From assembly GCF_964340395.1 (NCBI RefSeq), contig NC_135564.1:20448107-20512106 (forward strand): a stretch of 64,000 bases of DNA. Direction: 5' to 3'. Every line of letters begins with the position of its first letter. Within the stretch, counting starts at the first letter, position 1. The notes beneath the pieces were generated by a model. That model was not told the origin of the DNA. It worked only from the letters and a program-made list of their open reading frames with translations, and did not search any database. Shown piece after piece: positions 1 through 13,061 of this stretch. The translations under genes were made by a program, and so were the position numbers. The stretch is from Glandiceps talaboti. Taxonomy: Eukaryota > Hemichordata > Enteropneusta > Spengelidae.

Positions 1-189
1 TAGTATCGCTTACTTATCATGGCATCGGTAAGTTAAATTGTGTGAGTGACGTGTTACCCAGTCAAAGTTATCAAAGACTTGGTATAGTGAGCACATGGAG
101 GAGTCAAACCTATATCCCTTTATTCCACCTGAAGTACTGTAACCAGTTAACACGTCAACTGGTACATTTCATGCAATTATACTGAAGTG

Positions 190-562
190 CCCTATACAGT
201 ATTGTTATGATTTACACCTCCACTCACATAGTCTAGATCCTATACAGTATCATTACCATTTACACCGATCCACTCACAGTCTAGTTCCTATACAGTATTG
301 TTACCATTTACACCTCCACTCAGTCTAGTTCCTATACAGTATCATTACTATTTACACCTCCACTCACATAGTCTAGTTCCTATACAGTATCATTACCATT
401 ATACCTCCACTCACAGTCTAGTTCCTATACAGTATTGTTACCATTTACACCTCCACTCACTAGTCTAGTTCCTATTCAGTATTGTTACCACTTACACCTC
501 CACTCACATAGTCTAGTTCCTATACAGTATCATTACCATTTACATATCCACTCACTGAATAG
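190..562. repeat. Minisatellite, ~47-bp unit, about 8 copies
   Basis: Imperfect tandem units each carry CCTATACAGTAT, a short ATTACCATTTACACC-type segment and CTCCACTCACATAGTC. The open frame across it (435-659) is only a product of the repeat. The flanking bases 1-189 show nothing recognisable. Confidence 0.85.
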
Positions 563-2399
563 TCAAAGTCATTACTCTAGAAGTACTGTGATGCACAAGA
601 TGGAATTTAAAATTCATCCACAGCCACCTATACAGTCATTAACATCATGTCTTTGTTAATCAATCACAAACTTCTAACCAATATATCAGTACAGTCCCTC
701 ATACAGTTAGTGTTTATTGGGGCAGTTATGTAATATTTAAATATGGTATATTTGTCAGCTCAGGATGCTACTTAGGGGCCATGTCATTTTAAAACTGATG
801 TGCGACAAACGTAATTCCTTCATTTAGCGGGAGAGGGGGTAAGAGTTCATTTCATTTTGCATGCGTCAAAATCGCTATAAGGATTTTTAATTCTTACTAA
901 GTAAAATGGAATCAAAAGAGGCAATGCTATTTTTCTTGTCTTGAAGAAATGACAGTCAGAACTTTGTCAACATATACGGAGAGAGATGCATATAAAATAT
1001 ATGTATGGCCAAGTAACCCACCAAGCCAGGGAGTGATGTGCAATAAATGAATGACAAAAACAACCACTTGATGGCTGCGAAAACATATGGTTTTTATTAT
1101 TCACCAACACCTATAAAGCAGAAGTTCCTGAATTCAAGAGACTTTCTTTCCATTTGTTGGGTCATATCACAACTATAAATGATGGTAAGTGACGAACGCA
1201 CATGTCAACCAATTTTTTGTGACTGGGATGATAAGACTACAGCCCAAACAAGGCACTACACTTAATGTAGACATCACCTCATTTACTTGTACCGCCAACT
1301 CTTGTTTTTAAAACACCCAACATAACTTTACATTTTAAGATTACCAAATGCCAAATTCTAGACGGGTTAGCTGCTTATAGACATGAGGAAATTCATCATA
1401 CACAAATATAAACAACACTGCACTCCACTACGTAGGTAACGACATGTGATCTTGTCATCGAAAATTAATGAAGTGGGTACATGATAAGCTGATCGTTCAG
1501 TCCTAGTGGCAACTTTTAAAGGACCTTCACGATAATTGATTTGAATAGACTATGTGGAGAGGACGTTGCCAAAATCCACCTATGCGAAGGTTCCAAGTTA
1601 GGCCATGTCGGGGTTTAACATGAAACTAATATGAAATGTAAATCTGGAAATTACCAATGAGATGTCACATTTTTGACATGACCTCTAAACTTGGACTAGA
1701 TTGTCATAGATAGTGTGGTATTGCGAATGTTTATTTCAGCATTCACAACAAGTTGATCGTTCGACTGATGTTGATTCAATCCTTCTATTAACGTGAAAAT
1801 CAAAAAGTTTGATCGCCTGAAAGAATTATCCAGCAATAGTTTAGTAATTCCAAACAGATTTGTAGATGTTTTCAAGTGATAGTTGAAACATGCATGGCTG
1901 TGAAAGCCACAGCCATCGCCAATGTGTTCATAACTGTCTTGGTGAGAAAGTCAAAATCAAGGTGTATAAATTATGGAAACGTGCCAATAAAAATGGCTGA
2001 CAGAAACAACTTGAAGGCTAAAAAGCATGAGAACTGGTAAATACAATTTCCAGTTGAAACTATGTTTTGCAGACACAGCAAAATGTTTTACAATTTGAAA
2101 TGCAATTAGAGTTTGTTGAGTTTATATGGATGTCATGGAATATGATATAACATGTACGATAATGTACTATGTAGGACAGGTCGTTCATTTTCCCATTTTG
2201 CATTAAGACATTTGCAGATATGGTATTTGGTGGAATGTGGGTAACTATGGGAACAAAATTTTTCCCCAAATTTGAGGATGGCCTTTGACCTACTTTCATG
2301 TATCCCATCATCTACAACTTGATGTGTGCATGCAGATGGAACGTCTCAAAACCTCTGACTGCATGCTCCTGTACAGCTATATTTTTTAGCTGAAGATTT
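563..2399. other. No recognisable gene
   Basis: I find no coding exon, RNA gene or tandem repeat here. If the minus-strand kinesin-like gene continues beyond its last visible exon at 2746, its next exon could lie here. I looked for the conserved SSRSH-type motor segment and did not find it. Confidence 0.5.
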
Positions 2400-2433
2400 T
2401 TTACCAAAAACCATACTTTTTGACCGAAATAGA

Positions 2434-2480
<47 letters not shown>

Positions 2481-2558
2481 CTTAGTGATGCCTATAGCAC
2501 TACTGAACCTTATCTGTTCAGCAGTATTTGACTTTAAGTTGTTTACACACATCCAGAC

Positions 2559-2591
<33 letters not shown>

Positions 2592-2640
2592 CTTAACATG
2601 CCTCTTGTACAACTAAACCTTATCAGTTCAGTTGTGCTAA
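2400..2640. repeat. Dispersed repeat with (GACA)n tracts and hairpin
   Basis: Two (GACA)n runs (about 2434-2478 and 2559-2590) alternate with segments containing the near-palindrome TAGCACTACTGAACC / GTTCAGTTGTGCTAA. Related copies occur at 5820-6080, 15660-15825 and, in the opposite orientation, 56398-56520. The short minus-strand frame rich in CLSV repeats is a product of the microsatellite. Confidence 0.75.
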
Positions 2641-2745
2641 CAAAAACTACTTCATTTTTGTTTTTCTAGACAACACAATGTGAAACAACAAAGACTTGAA
2701 GTTCATTGCTTGTAATTCAATGAGAATAACAAGAAGCTTGCTTAC

Positions 2746-2825
2746 CCAACAGCTCTGTTCTGATTACCAACATTCGTCACATGTTCAATTTCTGTCACAC
2801 TTTTTGTAACAAATGAGATGAGATC
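2746..2825 (-). CDS. Kinesin-like exon, second block, exon 3 (A3)
   Basis: Acceptor cag|GAT and donor GG|gtaagc bound an 80-nt exon encoding [16 protein letters not shown] followed by [10 protein letters not shown]. This matches the kinesin-2 segment after the RPDVGVY motif. It is identical over all 80 nt to exon 6178-6257. It ends in phase 2, and I cannot find the next exon. Confidence 0.75.
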
Positions 2826-5800
2826 CTGTAAATAAATGAAAAAAACAGTGACAACAAATAACATCACATAAATCCATCAAATATTAAAGTTATGATTTTT
2901 CAATTTCAATTTTTTTAATAATGATATAAGAATACATATAAATATGACTTTATAGCTACATATACTTTGGTTTTACAGCTTTGAATGCCATGATAATAGC
3001 AATGTTAAATCTACACTAGCTGAAACAGGAAATGTTTTTTTTAAAAGATGTTTTGCTGCAAGTAATGACTTTTGTACTCGTAACATACACGTTCAACAAT
3101 ATTGAACAAACTATGGGTAATTATAGATGTATACATTTATGATATTACAATGAATACCATCAAACGGATGTTTGGGTTTATACCCTAAAATCAATGAACA
3201 AACATGATCCTGATATCAAACAATAATGTCCCACTTGCAGCTAGTGCAGTTTGCAAGTTGGAAAGTTAAACTATTTTACTCTAAATACTCACCATAACAT
3301 AAACACCAACATCTGGTCTCACTAAATACTGTTGATTTTCTGACTGGGATATGCGTGTACATATGTAGTCAAAGGAATCTGGAATCAAATCTTGGAGGTC
3401 TGGATCACTCCATACACCTGAATAATATGATATCATACAGGTAGTTTACAATTACCATTACTCAGATAATTTTGAGCATTTTGTATTCGTTCTCAATATT
3501 TGACACAACTATCTTGACAAATACAAGTTAAACTTGAGGAGTTTAACACATCAATTTCAAGATTACTGTAAATTTGCAAAATGCAACTTTTTGCTGGTTT
3601 TTTATTTACATTAACTTTAAGGAGTCTGTTGAAAAAATGCATCAAATATCTTTTATGAAATTTATTCAATCATTCTGATTAATAGGGTTATCTCTTTACA
3701 ATTAGTTACTGATTAATAAAAACAGTAGCAACAACTCACAAAACTAAGCTATGTACTAGGATTTGGAACATTACAAGGTATACAGACTTTACGTAAATGT
3801 ACATGTACATAGTATTTGCTTTGTGTGAAGTACGTACTACTGTACACTGTACAGCAAGCATTCAACTTACTAGGAAAGACACAAGTCAAAACCATTATTG
3901 TTTGACGACTGTGCTAGATTACAAAAGTGTATGATAAGATGCTTTTGTTGTCGGATAGTGTAAACAAGTTGCAAGTTCTCAATAATGTGCATTGCAAGAT
4001 AATGGAAGTCATCAGAAACTCCACTCTACCATGAGCACTGTACAAACATGTCACAACACTAATTTTATTCTGCATCTATATCTTAACTGAAAGTTCAATT
4101 TCCACTGTCGTACAAGTTTATGTTAAAATATTAGCATATGGATTGATATTCTCCTGAAAAGTCCTGACATTAGCAAAGACGATTCCATCATCTAATTCAA
4201 CAACTAATTGTTATAATGTTTAATAACTGACCTTCCATAGTAAACGTCTTGCCCGTACCAATTTGTCCATATGAAGATATTGTAACATTAAAGTCCTCTA
4301 GTACAGAGTCGACTACAACACGGAATCTCTCGTCGTACAATCCTCTTTGTATAATACTGAAAAATTCATTAAAATAGAGAAATGATTCAGGTACGTACAT
4401 GTACATGTATAATTGTCAAATTAAAATGATGGTACATGTAGCTTAGGGCAAGTTTGTGCATATAATCAACGGTGGTAAAACTAGTTCTGATTAGCGACTG
4501 GCAGTATCACGAGAAACCAACTTGGTAATAATATGTCTATGACTGCTCTCAATCATCCAGTTATGAAGTTAATCACAAAGCAATTACAATCTATCATGAT
4601 ACTTGAATTGCTGTACAGTTGTTTTTGAAAGGCAAGGGTTTCATGTCCTATCCTAGACACTTCTTCAGGCCAACATGATCTAATGGCAAATGGTTTACAA
4701 GACACCTGACGGAGTAGAATTGTCATAAGATGATGAGAACCCAACACAAGTCTACTCCAGATGTCACCAACCATCATGTCATTAGATCATCAGTTGGCCT
4801 GAAGAAGCATTTAGGATAGGATGTGAAACTGTTGTCATTCAAAACAACAGCAAGTCAAGTATGATAGATTGCAATTACTTTGTTACACACTTGGTAAGTT
4901 ATAAACAAGAATATCTGCAGACCTATCACACTACCAGTATACATAAAAGAAACTACTTTATTTTCTCCCATTAAAGTTTTATCCAATAATAATGTCCAAG
5001 AAAAACATCCACATTTATTGTTCCATAAAAAACAGAACAAAAAAACATTATACAGCAAACCTCATAATACTGTTGGGCTTTCCTGTTTGATACAAAACTA
5101 TGGTGGCTTGTTAGGCCAAATAAAAAAAGTTGTTTGGTTCCGGTTACCCGACCGTACCTAGTTTTTTCACACCAACCCTAAACAATTGTTTAAGTATTCG
5201 CAAAAAAAATAATGATAAAATTGCGAAAATTGTGAAATCTCGCAAGGAACAGTGGATGCAGAAACTGACATCAACTTCAAAAAAGACAATATAAACCTAT
5301 TCTCCATATCTGTAATGGCTGTACATTTGATAGGAAGAAATAAACAACACAGAAACTATTTGGAAAACAGTGGAAAACCTGAACTAGACACTCACACATG
5401 AAAACAAATATATAATAAAATAAACAATCTACCCACCCCACCTATTTTAAAATTAAAGGTAATCGGTACCACACAAATTTTTTACACCTTAATGCCACTG
5501 GCTGATTTTGAATTTCCAACATTTTCATCTATGAATTTTTTAGTTTATTGTCAAAGTTCAAAACAGAAAATGTGGAAAATATACAACTTAACAAAACAAG
5601 TGAAAATGTTGGAAACTCAAAATCAACCTGAAATAATCCCACCGTGGTGGAAAATATTCACTGTGGTGGAAATAATTCCACAGCGGTGTAAATAATTGTC
5701 ACCAAAAATCACAGTTTTGACCTAAATCACACTCCGGTGGTAAGATCATTTTGATTTGAACAAATTCCCAACTGGACTTGACACCCACAGTAATGCATAC

Positions 5801-8800
5801 ATCAAATGTCATGGCAACCGATTCAGCAGCATTTGACTAAGTTGTTTACACACACATATCCACACATATCCACACACATCCACAGACAAACAGACACTTG
5901 GCCATGCCTATAGCAGTACTGAATATTATCAGTTCAGTTGTGCTAAACAAATACCAATAAACAAGACAAGATAGACACACAGCCAGACAGACAGAGAGAC
6001 AGACAGACACACACACACAGACACACAGACAGACAGACAGACAGACTTAACCTTATCAGTTCAGTTGTGCTAACAAAAACTACTTCATTATTGTTTTTCT
6101 AGACAACACAATGTGAAACAACAAAGACTTGAAGTTCTTGCTTGTAATTCAATGAGAATAACAAGAAGCTTGCTTACCCAACAGCTCTGTTCTGATTACC
6201 AACATTCGTCACATGTTCAATTTCTGTCACACTTTTTGTAACAAATGAGATGAGATCCTGTAAATAAATGAAAAAAACAGTGAGAACAAATAACATCACA
6301 TAAATCCATCAAATATTAAAGTTATGATTTTTCAATTTCAATTTTTTTAAACAATAATATAAGAATACATATAAATATGACTTTATAGCTACGTATACTT
6401 TGGTTGTACAGCTTTGAATGCCATGATAATAGCAAAGTTAAATCTACACTAGCTGAAACAGGAAATGTTTTGTTTTTTTTAAAGATGTTTTGCTGCAAGT
6501 AATGACTTTTGTACTGTCTCGGAACATACACTTTCAACAATATTGAACAAACTATGGGTAATTATACATGTAGATGTATACATTTATGATATTACAGTGA
6601 ATCCCATCAAACGGATGTTTGGGTCTGTACCCTAAAATCAATGAACAAACATGATCCTGATATCAAACAATAATGTCCCACTTGCAGCTAGTGCAGTTTG
6701 CAAGTTGGAAAGTTCAACTATTTTACTCTAAATACTCACCATAACATAAACACCAACATCTGGTCTCACTAAATACTGTTGATTTTCTGACCGGGATATG
6801 CGTGTACATATGTAGTCAAAGGAATCTGGAATCAAATCTTGGAGGTCTGGATCACTCCATACACCTGAATAATATGATATCATACATGTAGTTTACAATT
6901 ACCATTGCTCAGATAATTTTGAGCATTTTGTATTCGTTCTCAATATTTGAGATAACTATCTTGACAAATACAAGTTAAACTTGAGGAGTTTAACACATCA
7001 ATTTCAAGATCATGGTAAATTTGCAAAATGCAACTTTTTGCTTTTTTTTTTTTTACATTAACTTTTAGGAGCCTGTTGAAAAAATGCATCAAATATCTTT
7101 ATGAAATTTATTCAATCATTCTGATTAATAGTTACCGCTTTACAATTAGTTATTGATTAATAAAAAAAGTAGCAACAACTAAGCTATGTACTAGGAATTG
7201 GAACATTACATAGTATACAGACTTTACATATTCTCCTGAAAGGTCCTGACATTTGCAAAGACGATCCCATCATCTAAATTCTAATTCAACAAGTTGAACT
7301 AATTGTTATGTTTAATAACTGACCTTCCATAGTAAACGTCTTGCCCATACCAATTTGTCCATATGAAGATATTGTACCATTTAAGTCCTCTAGTACAGAG
7401 TCGACTAGAAAACGGAATCTCTCGTCGTACAATCCTCTTTCTATAAAGCTGAAGAATTCATTAAAATAGAGAAATGATTCAGGCATGTACATGTATAACT
7501 ATCAAATTAAAATGATCAAATTAAAATGATGGTACATGTAGCGAAGGGCAAGTTTGTGCATATAATCAACAGTGGTAAAACTAGTTCTGATTAGTGGCTG
7601 GCCTCAGTTCAGTGGTGTGGTACGGTACCGTCACCGACTATTTTTGTTTTGTAAAAGAAATCTGAACATGCTGAAGCGAACTATATGGTTAGACATGTCT
7701 TACAGTACGATTTTTTTTTGGCATGAAGTTCACTACTGTGCTGAGTCCATATGAACCTGTGTTTGGCAGCATGCATGATGTAGTGATTCTCTAGGTAGAC
7801 ACAATGATGGCAACAAAAATTCCAACATCAGTGTTGTGTCTTTTTACAGTAATTGCAACTGGGGTACACACTACATGTACTGGGTATGTATCAAAATAAA
7901 AACAATTGACTCCTATACTAGTACCATATGCTGGAAAGCAAAACATACAATCAAACCGCATTGTTTTTCAAAAAAAAAAACATCATATTGACGATGTTTT
8001 ATGAACCTAACTTGCCTTCTTTATTAGTTGAATCACAATTCTCAAAGCATTTTACATTTGTACGTGTTTTCTGTTGTTTCACGTTGACCATGAGCACACA
8101 CTTGGGAAAATTTGCTAAATGTTTGCATTTATTGTACTTGTATTTTCAGAACTTGTTGGCATTTTTAAAGTGCTATTTCATAAACTGCTGTGTAATGAAG
8201 CTCATATTTGTCATGTACATGTATGTTACTAATTGCTCATACATAACATAAACCCCTTAGTGATGATGATTTTATGCCAAAACATTACATATTCTGTGAT
8301 TATCTATTGTATGGAGCACTCATTGTCCCTGAAAATCACAGATTCATAGACAGCAAGGGGTAGTTACCAGACAGTCACGATGTATACAAACTTATAGACA
8401 TGAGGCACACAACATGTACATGTTCCTTCATAGAAACCAAACTTCGTAGTAATTTGTAAATGTTATACTCAACTGCTGGCAAATAACATTTAATATATTG
8501 CCAGAGTTAAAGTATGGGTCAAATAAATCCCTGTGAATTGTTTTTCCAATACAGGTTTTTTGACAAAGGATTGGAAATCATTTTATAACGATGTTTGAAG
8601 GCTTTAAATGCAAAGTAGTCCTGGGTGAAGTTGTGGTTATGTATCTTCAGTTTGAGCACTGTTGGCATAAGAAGAGATTTGTTTGGCCATAAATGGGGAA
8701 ATGACTGAGATATGCATATTATCATAAGGTTGTTATATTGTCTGAGTATATATGAATTGGTCTAATTCAAACATTAAATTGGTGGGGTTGCAAACATCAT

Positions 8801-11800
8801 TTTTTTACCTGAGTGGTTTTCTAATGTTGATGTCCATTTCAATCACTCCTTCATGCCATGCAGCAATTTCGTCCTGGTTCACTGGTCGACGTCTGACCAC
8901 CACCTCTTCCTCTGACTGAAAAACAAAATGATCAATATGTTTCTGATTAGAGAAATAAATACCAAGGAAAAGTGTCATTATTATACCGGTACTTACTGAA
9001 TGAAGAAAAAAAGAAAAAAGATTTGGAATTAATAAAAACCTCATTTTCCCCATGTTCCACCACTTAGATTTTCCTAGACTTTTGATATGTTGCTCAGCAT
9101 AAAATTCTGAGTAAGATGCACTTTAAAATTATTTCTGTTGCAATTATGTCCGGGTCAAACCTTATTTGGACTATAGTGTGGTATGATTGAACTACATGTC
9201 TTCTTATCAAAAATAACCTTTCTGTGTTTGTCTTTCACTTTTTCTCCAACACCCATGACTGTCACCAAGTTTAATACATGAAACCCCCCTTTGTCTTGCT
9301 AAATTTTTGTTTTTCACCATAAACTTAGAATGACATATATTCCAAGGTGAACACAATATCACTCAGGAATCTTGGAGAATATATTATATGAATGATTGAT
9401 AAACTAAATTAGAAACACAGACTTGTTTGATAGTGATCTACTAAAGGGCTACGTACTATCGCCAGGACTTTTATAGTACAGACACAGTGCGTGCAAAGCT
9501 TTGAGGAAAATTAGATTTTACATCTCCCCCATGTCATACGTAATCTTGTTTTTCCCAGACAGTATACAACTATCACTTGAGACAAAGTCAGGATTAAATT
9601 GAATATCCTCATTGAATGACCGTATACTATGAGTAAAATTTTGTCAGCAAATCATAAGGTGGACAACATAGCCTGTAGTAAGTGAATTGAATTACTAGTA
9701 TCTTGTTCTGAAACAGTTGTAGTACAGAAAACTTTTTGATGACATTTTTTTAATTTCTATTTTGAAATCAAGGACATTCATCACATTTCATAATATTCAA
9801 ACCTGTTCAAAAACATTTTCATTAAAATTACCAGATTGCTCAGTGAAGAGAAGGAAGTTTGAGTCAGTGCCATTATTAAATTTAACATTTATGAACAAAA
9901 TTATGAACAAACAAGTGAATGCATGACATCAAGTGGCCATGCCAAGTCATTTTCTAATATACACTGCAACAAGTCATATTGAGAATGACATAGTCCCTGC
10001 TATGATTGGGTTTTAAGGAACTGGCAGTTTATGTTGTCATTTTCTTGATATCACTACTCTGATCATGCAACAACACTTGTGAACCTAAATCAAACAGACT
10101 TAGATATGTTGTGTCTGCTCGCTGGACATGGAACATGCCTACTCATGTTGTGTCTCCTCTTTGGACATGGGACATGCCTACTCTTCAAAATGACGTGATG
10201 GAATAAACCATTCAACAATAAAGGATGGGTTGGGTACTGGGGGGGGGGGACCTGTTCAAGCATGTCTGAGTTATGGCTTTGGTCATGGAAAATTCGCAAA
10301 AAAAAATGGCTGCCAGGCAGCCATACTGCGATCATATCATGACGAAAAAAGATATGCACATGTATGTCATAGAACACTGTCCTAATAGCAACTTTGAATG
10401 AGATCTATTCATGCATGTCTGAGTTATGGCTTTGGACATGGAAAATTCGCAAACCCTGTACCAAGTTTGAAAAAAATCGGTCCAGGCATCTCCAAGAAAT
10501 GGCTCTGGATGAACAGACGGACGGACGGATGCACACATGGACGGACGGACGGAACCAATCCATAAGTCCCCATCCCGGACTTCATCCGACGGGGACTAAA
10601 AAGTCCACATTTTAGCCAGAAACAGGGGTTAAATCGCCTCAGTGGTCAGGAGTTTTAAAATTGCCTACAAACTCTGGGGGCGGGAGGAGGCGGGGTATCT
10701 ACTTCCCAATAAAGATGACCTCAAACAACCCATGGAAACAACCTTGTTCAAAATATGGGGTTAAAACGTGACAAAAGTCGTATGTGTATTCAAAGAGGTG
10801 GGTCATAAAACTTCAAAAATCAAGACTCAAAAGTCTACATGAGTCAAAAAAGGGGAGGGAGGTAAAAAATGCAATACATGTTATATACCTTTTCTATGGG
10901 TCTTCACCCCTGTCTAAAATTTGTCGAAATACCCCTCTGAATAATACTATAGACCTATAAATTAGTGCATGTGTAGTGTGTGATACACTGGTATCAGCAA
11001 GCTTTGAGTAGAAAGTATCTATTCATACAAATGTCCACTCTATCATTTATGTAGAGCCACGCCCAAATTCAAATAGGAAGTAGGAATTTGGTGCTTATTT
11101 CTATTTTGCATTACCTTCCAATAGAATATCTTCAGCATTACCGTTTTCTAGAATTTTCAAATTAACATTGGAGGTGTAATTGCATTGGGCCAGAACTTAA
11201 AGTCACCCATGTACTTAAAAGCATCAGTTTAGTGATTTGTAGTGACAGTAGAAAATTAGATAACTTAAAAAAAGAGAAATAACACAAAAAACATAGATCA
11301 TTAATTGCAGGATGGAAATCAAATTTGGAAATTACCCTTATTTCTAATTCATTCATTGAAGTGTACTTTAGAAAATAACTTGGCTACTTGATGTCACACA
11401 TTTAGGTTTCTTGAAACATGCAAACTGGTCAATGAGTATACATGCATTAACAGTTATTGACATGGGTTTGCAATTATATTAACACATTTAACTCCATTTC
11501 TTGTATCGTTCTTTATAATAGCTAAATTAATCCATGACAATAATAAACTCAATCAGAGAGATGTCCTGAAATTTTTGGTTACTAAACTATGAATATTTGT
11601 ATGTCCATGAACAGATAATGATACTTCTCATAGGGTTCCTGTCTATAAATACATGTAAAGCAATGGATTCGGTTAGCAAATTACCAGATACAATTAAATT
11701 ACAGAAAATGTGAAATGTAAAATTAACTATGCAGGATCATGTGGAATGTCATTTGCAAGAACAAAAAGAATGTTTCTTGTCAACAGATAGGCGGGGAGGG

Positions 11801-12899
11801 TCTCAGTGTGGAAGGGGGGGGGGGTTGTTTTGTGGATGAACTGGAGGGGGTCACAACAGAAATTAAAAGTCACCGGCCCACCTCCAGTCATAAAAGCTGA
11901 TAGTTCCCTTCCTGCTGGTGATGTTAATTGAGGTCACTTGAGGTCAAAGATCAATCAATATCGATAATCTAACTATACCTTTCAGTAAGACTGGTATATA
12001 ATTAGTCTTATATTAATATGTTGTAATATGTTGGGTTGTTTTTTCCATTTATGTCACATTGCCTACTGTAATAGTTAATTATTTAAATGAAGACATTTGA
12101 ATCAACTTAATTTCTAATTACCTTTTTTTTCAGGTTGAGTTCTTTCATTTCTATCCATTCTGGATTCACTACTGTAAAGAAATGGAACATTCAACATTAT
12201 ACACATGATAACACTTATAAATCATAATAACCATACATTATCAAATTACCTATGACCACAGGAAATTCAGTTAGGTGGCAATATTTTTCAAGCTACCTTT
12301 TTACAAATGTAAGGAAGTTTCTTAAAAAAGAACACCAATGACATGTAGCACTTCATTTTTTTAAAATTTTTTTTTACCACATTTGTTTGCCAAAATCACA
12401 CACAATCACCAAATATGGGGTCCCCAAAAATATGCGGTCCTACGTTTTTTTAATTAAGGAGGCTCACTATTAATTATTAAATTACACTACAGGTTCTCCC
12501 AAATTTGTACAGGTGTAATCAAAGACTTGAAAAATCAAAATACATGTATGACAAAAATATTCAGTGTCAAGAGTCCAGTGTTCTCCCTGAACAAGGTAAC
12601 AGGGGCACAGCACCCTCTTGGAAATTCATTGGCGCCCCCTTGCAAGTTTTGACGGGAAAAAATGAATCAAATATTTTTTCAACAAACGAGGCAAAATGAT
12701 TTACTTCTCTCGCGGTTTCGCTACGATCTCATGGTCGCCATTTTGGAAAGTCAAATATCTCGGTAAAGAGGCTATTTATATATATATATAGTAAATAGTA
12801 TCAAACTCGTAGAATAGAGTGCTCGATGCTTGGGTAAGCAGGGCGGGAATAATCAAAGTGAGTTGGTTGGAACTCTAAAGTTCCAACCAACTCACTTTG

Positions 12900-12970
<71 letters not shown>

Positions 12971-12971
12971 T

Positions 12972-13061
<90 letters not shown>

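Larger units (their letters stand above)
2612..4506. repeat. Segmental duplication, copy A
   Basis: The whole interval, introns included, is closely similar to 6045-7600. Copy A carries about 350 bp extra (roughly 3785-4140) that is absent from copy B. The similarity ends near ACTAGTTCTGATTAG in both copies. Confidence 0.85.
6045..7600. repeat. Segmental duplication, copy B
   Basis: Sister of 2612-4506 with the same exon and intron order. Intron similarity is high, with only scattered substitutions and small indels, which points to a fairly recent tandem duplication. Confidence 0.85.

Noticed and set aside
8519-8725. Minus-strand open stretch as the missing kinesin exon (contains FAFKAF resembling FTFD.V)
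   Set aside because: The acceptor would give phase 0 while the upstream exon ends in phase 2, no good donor follows, and the likeness is weak.
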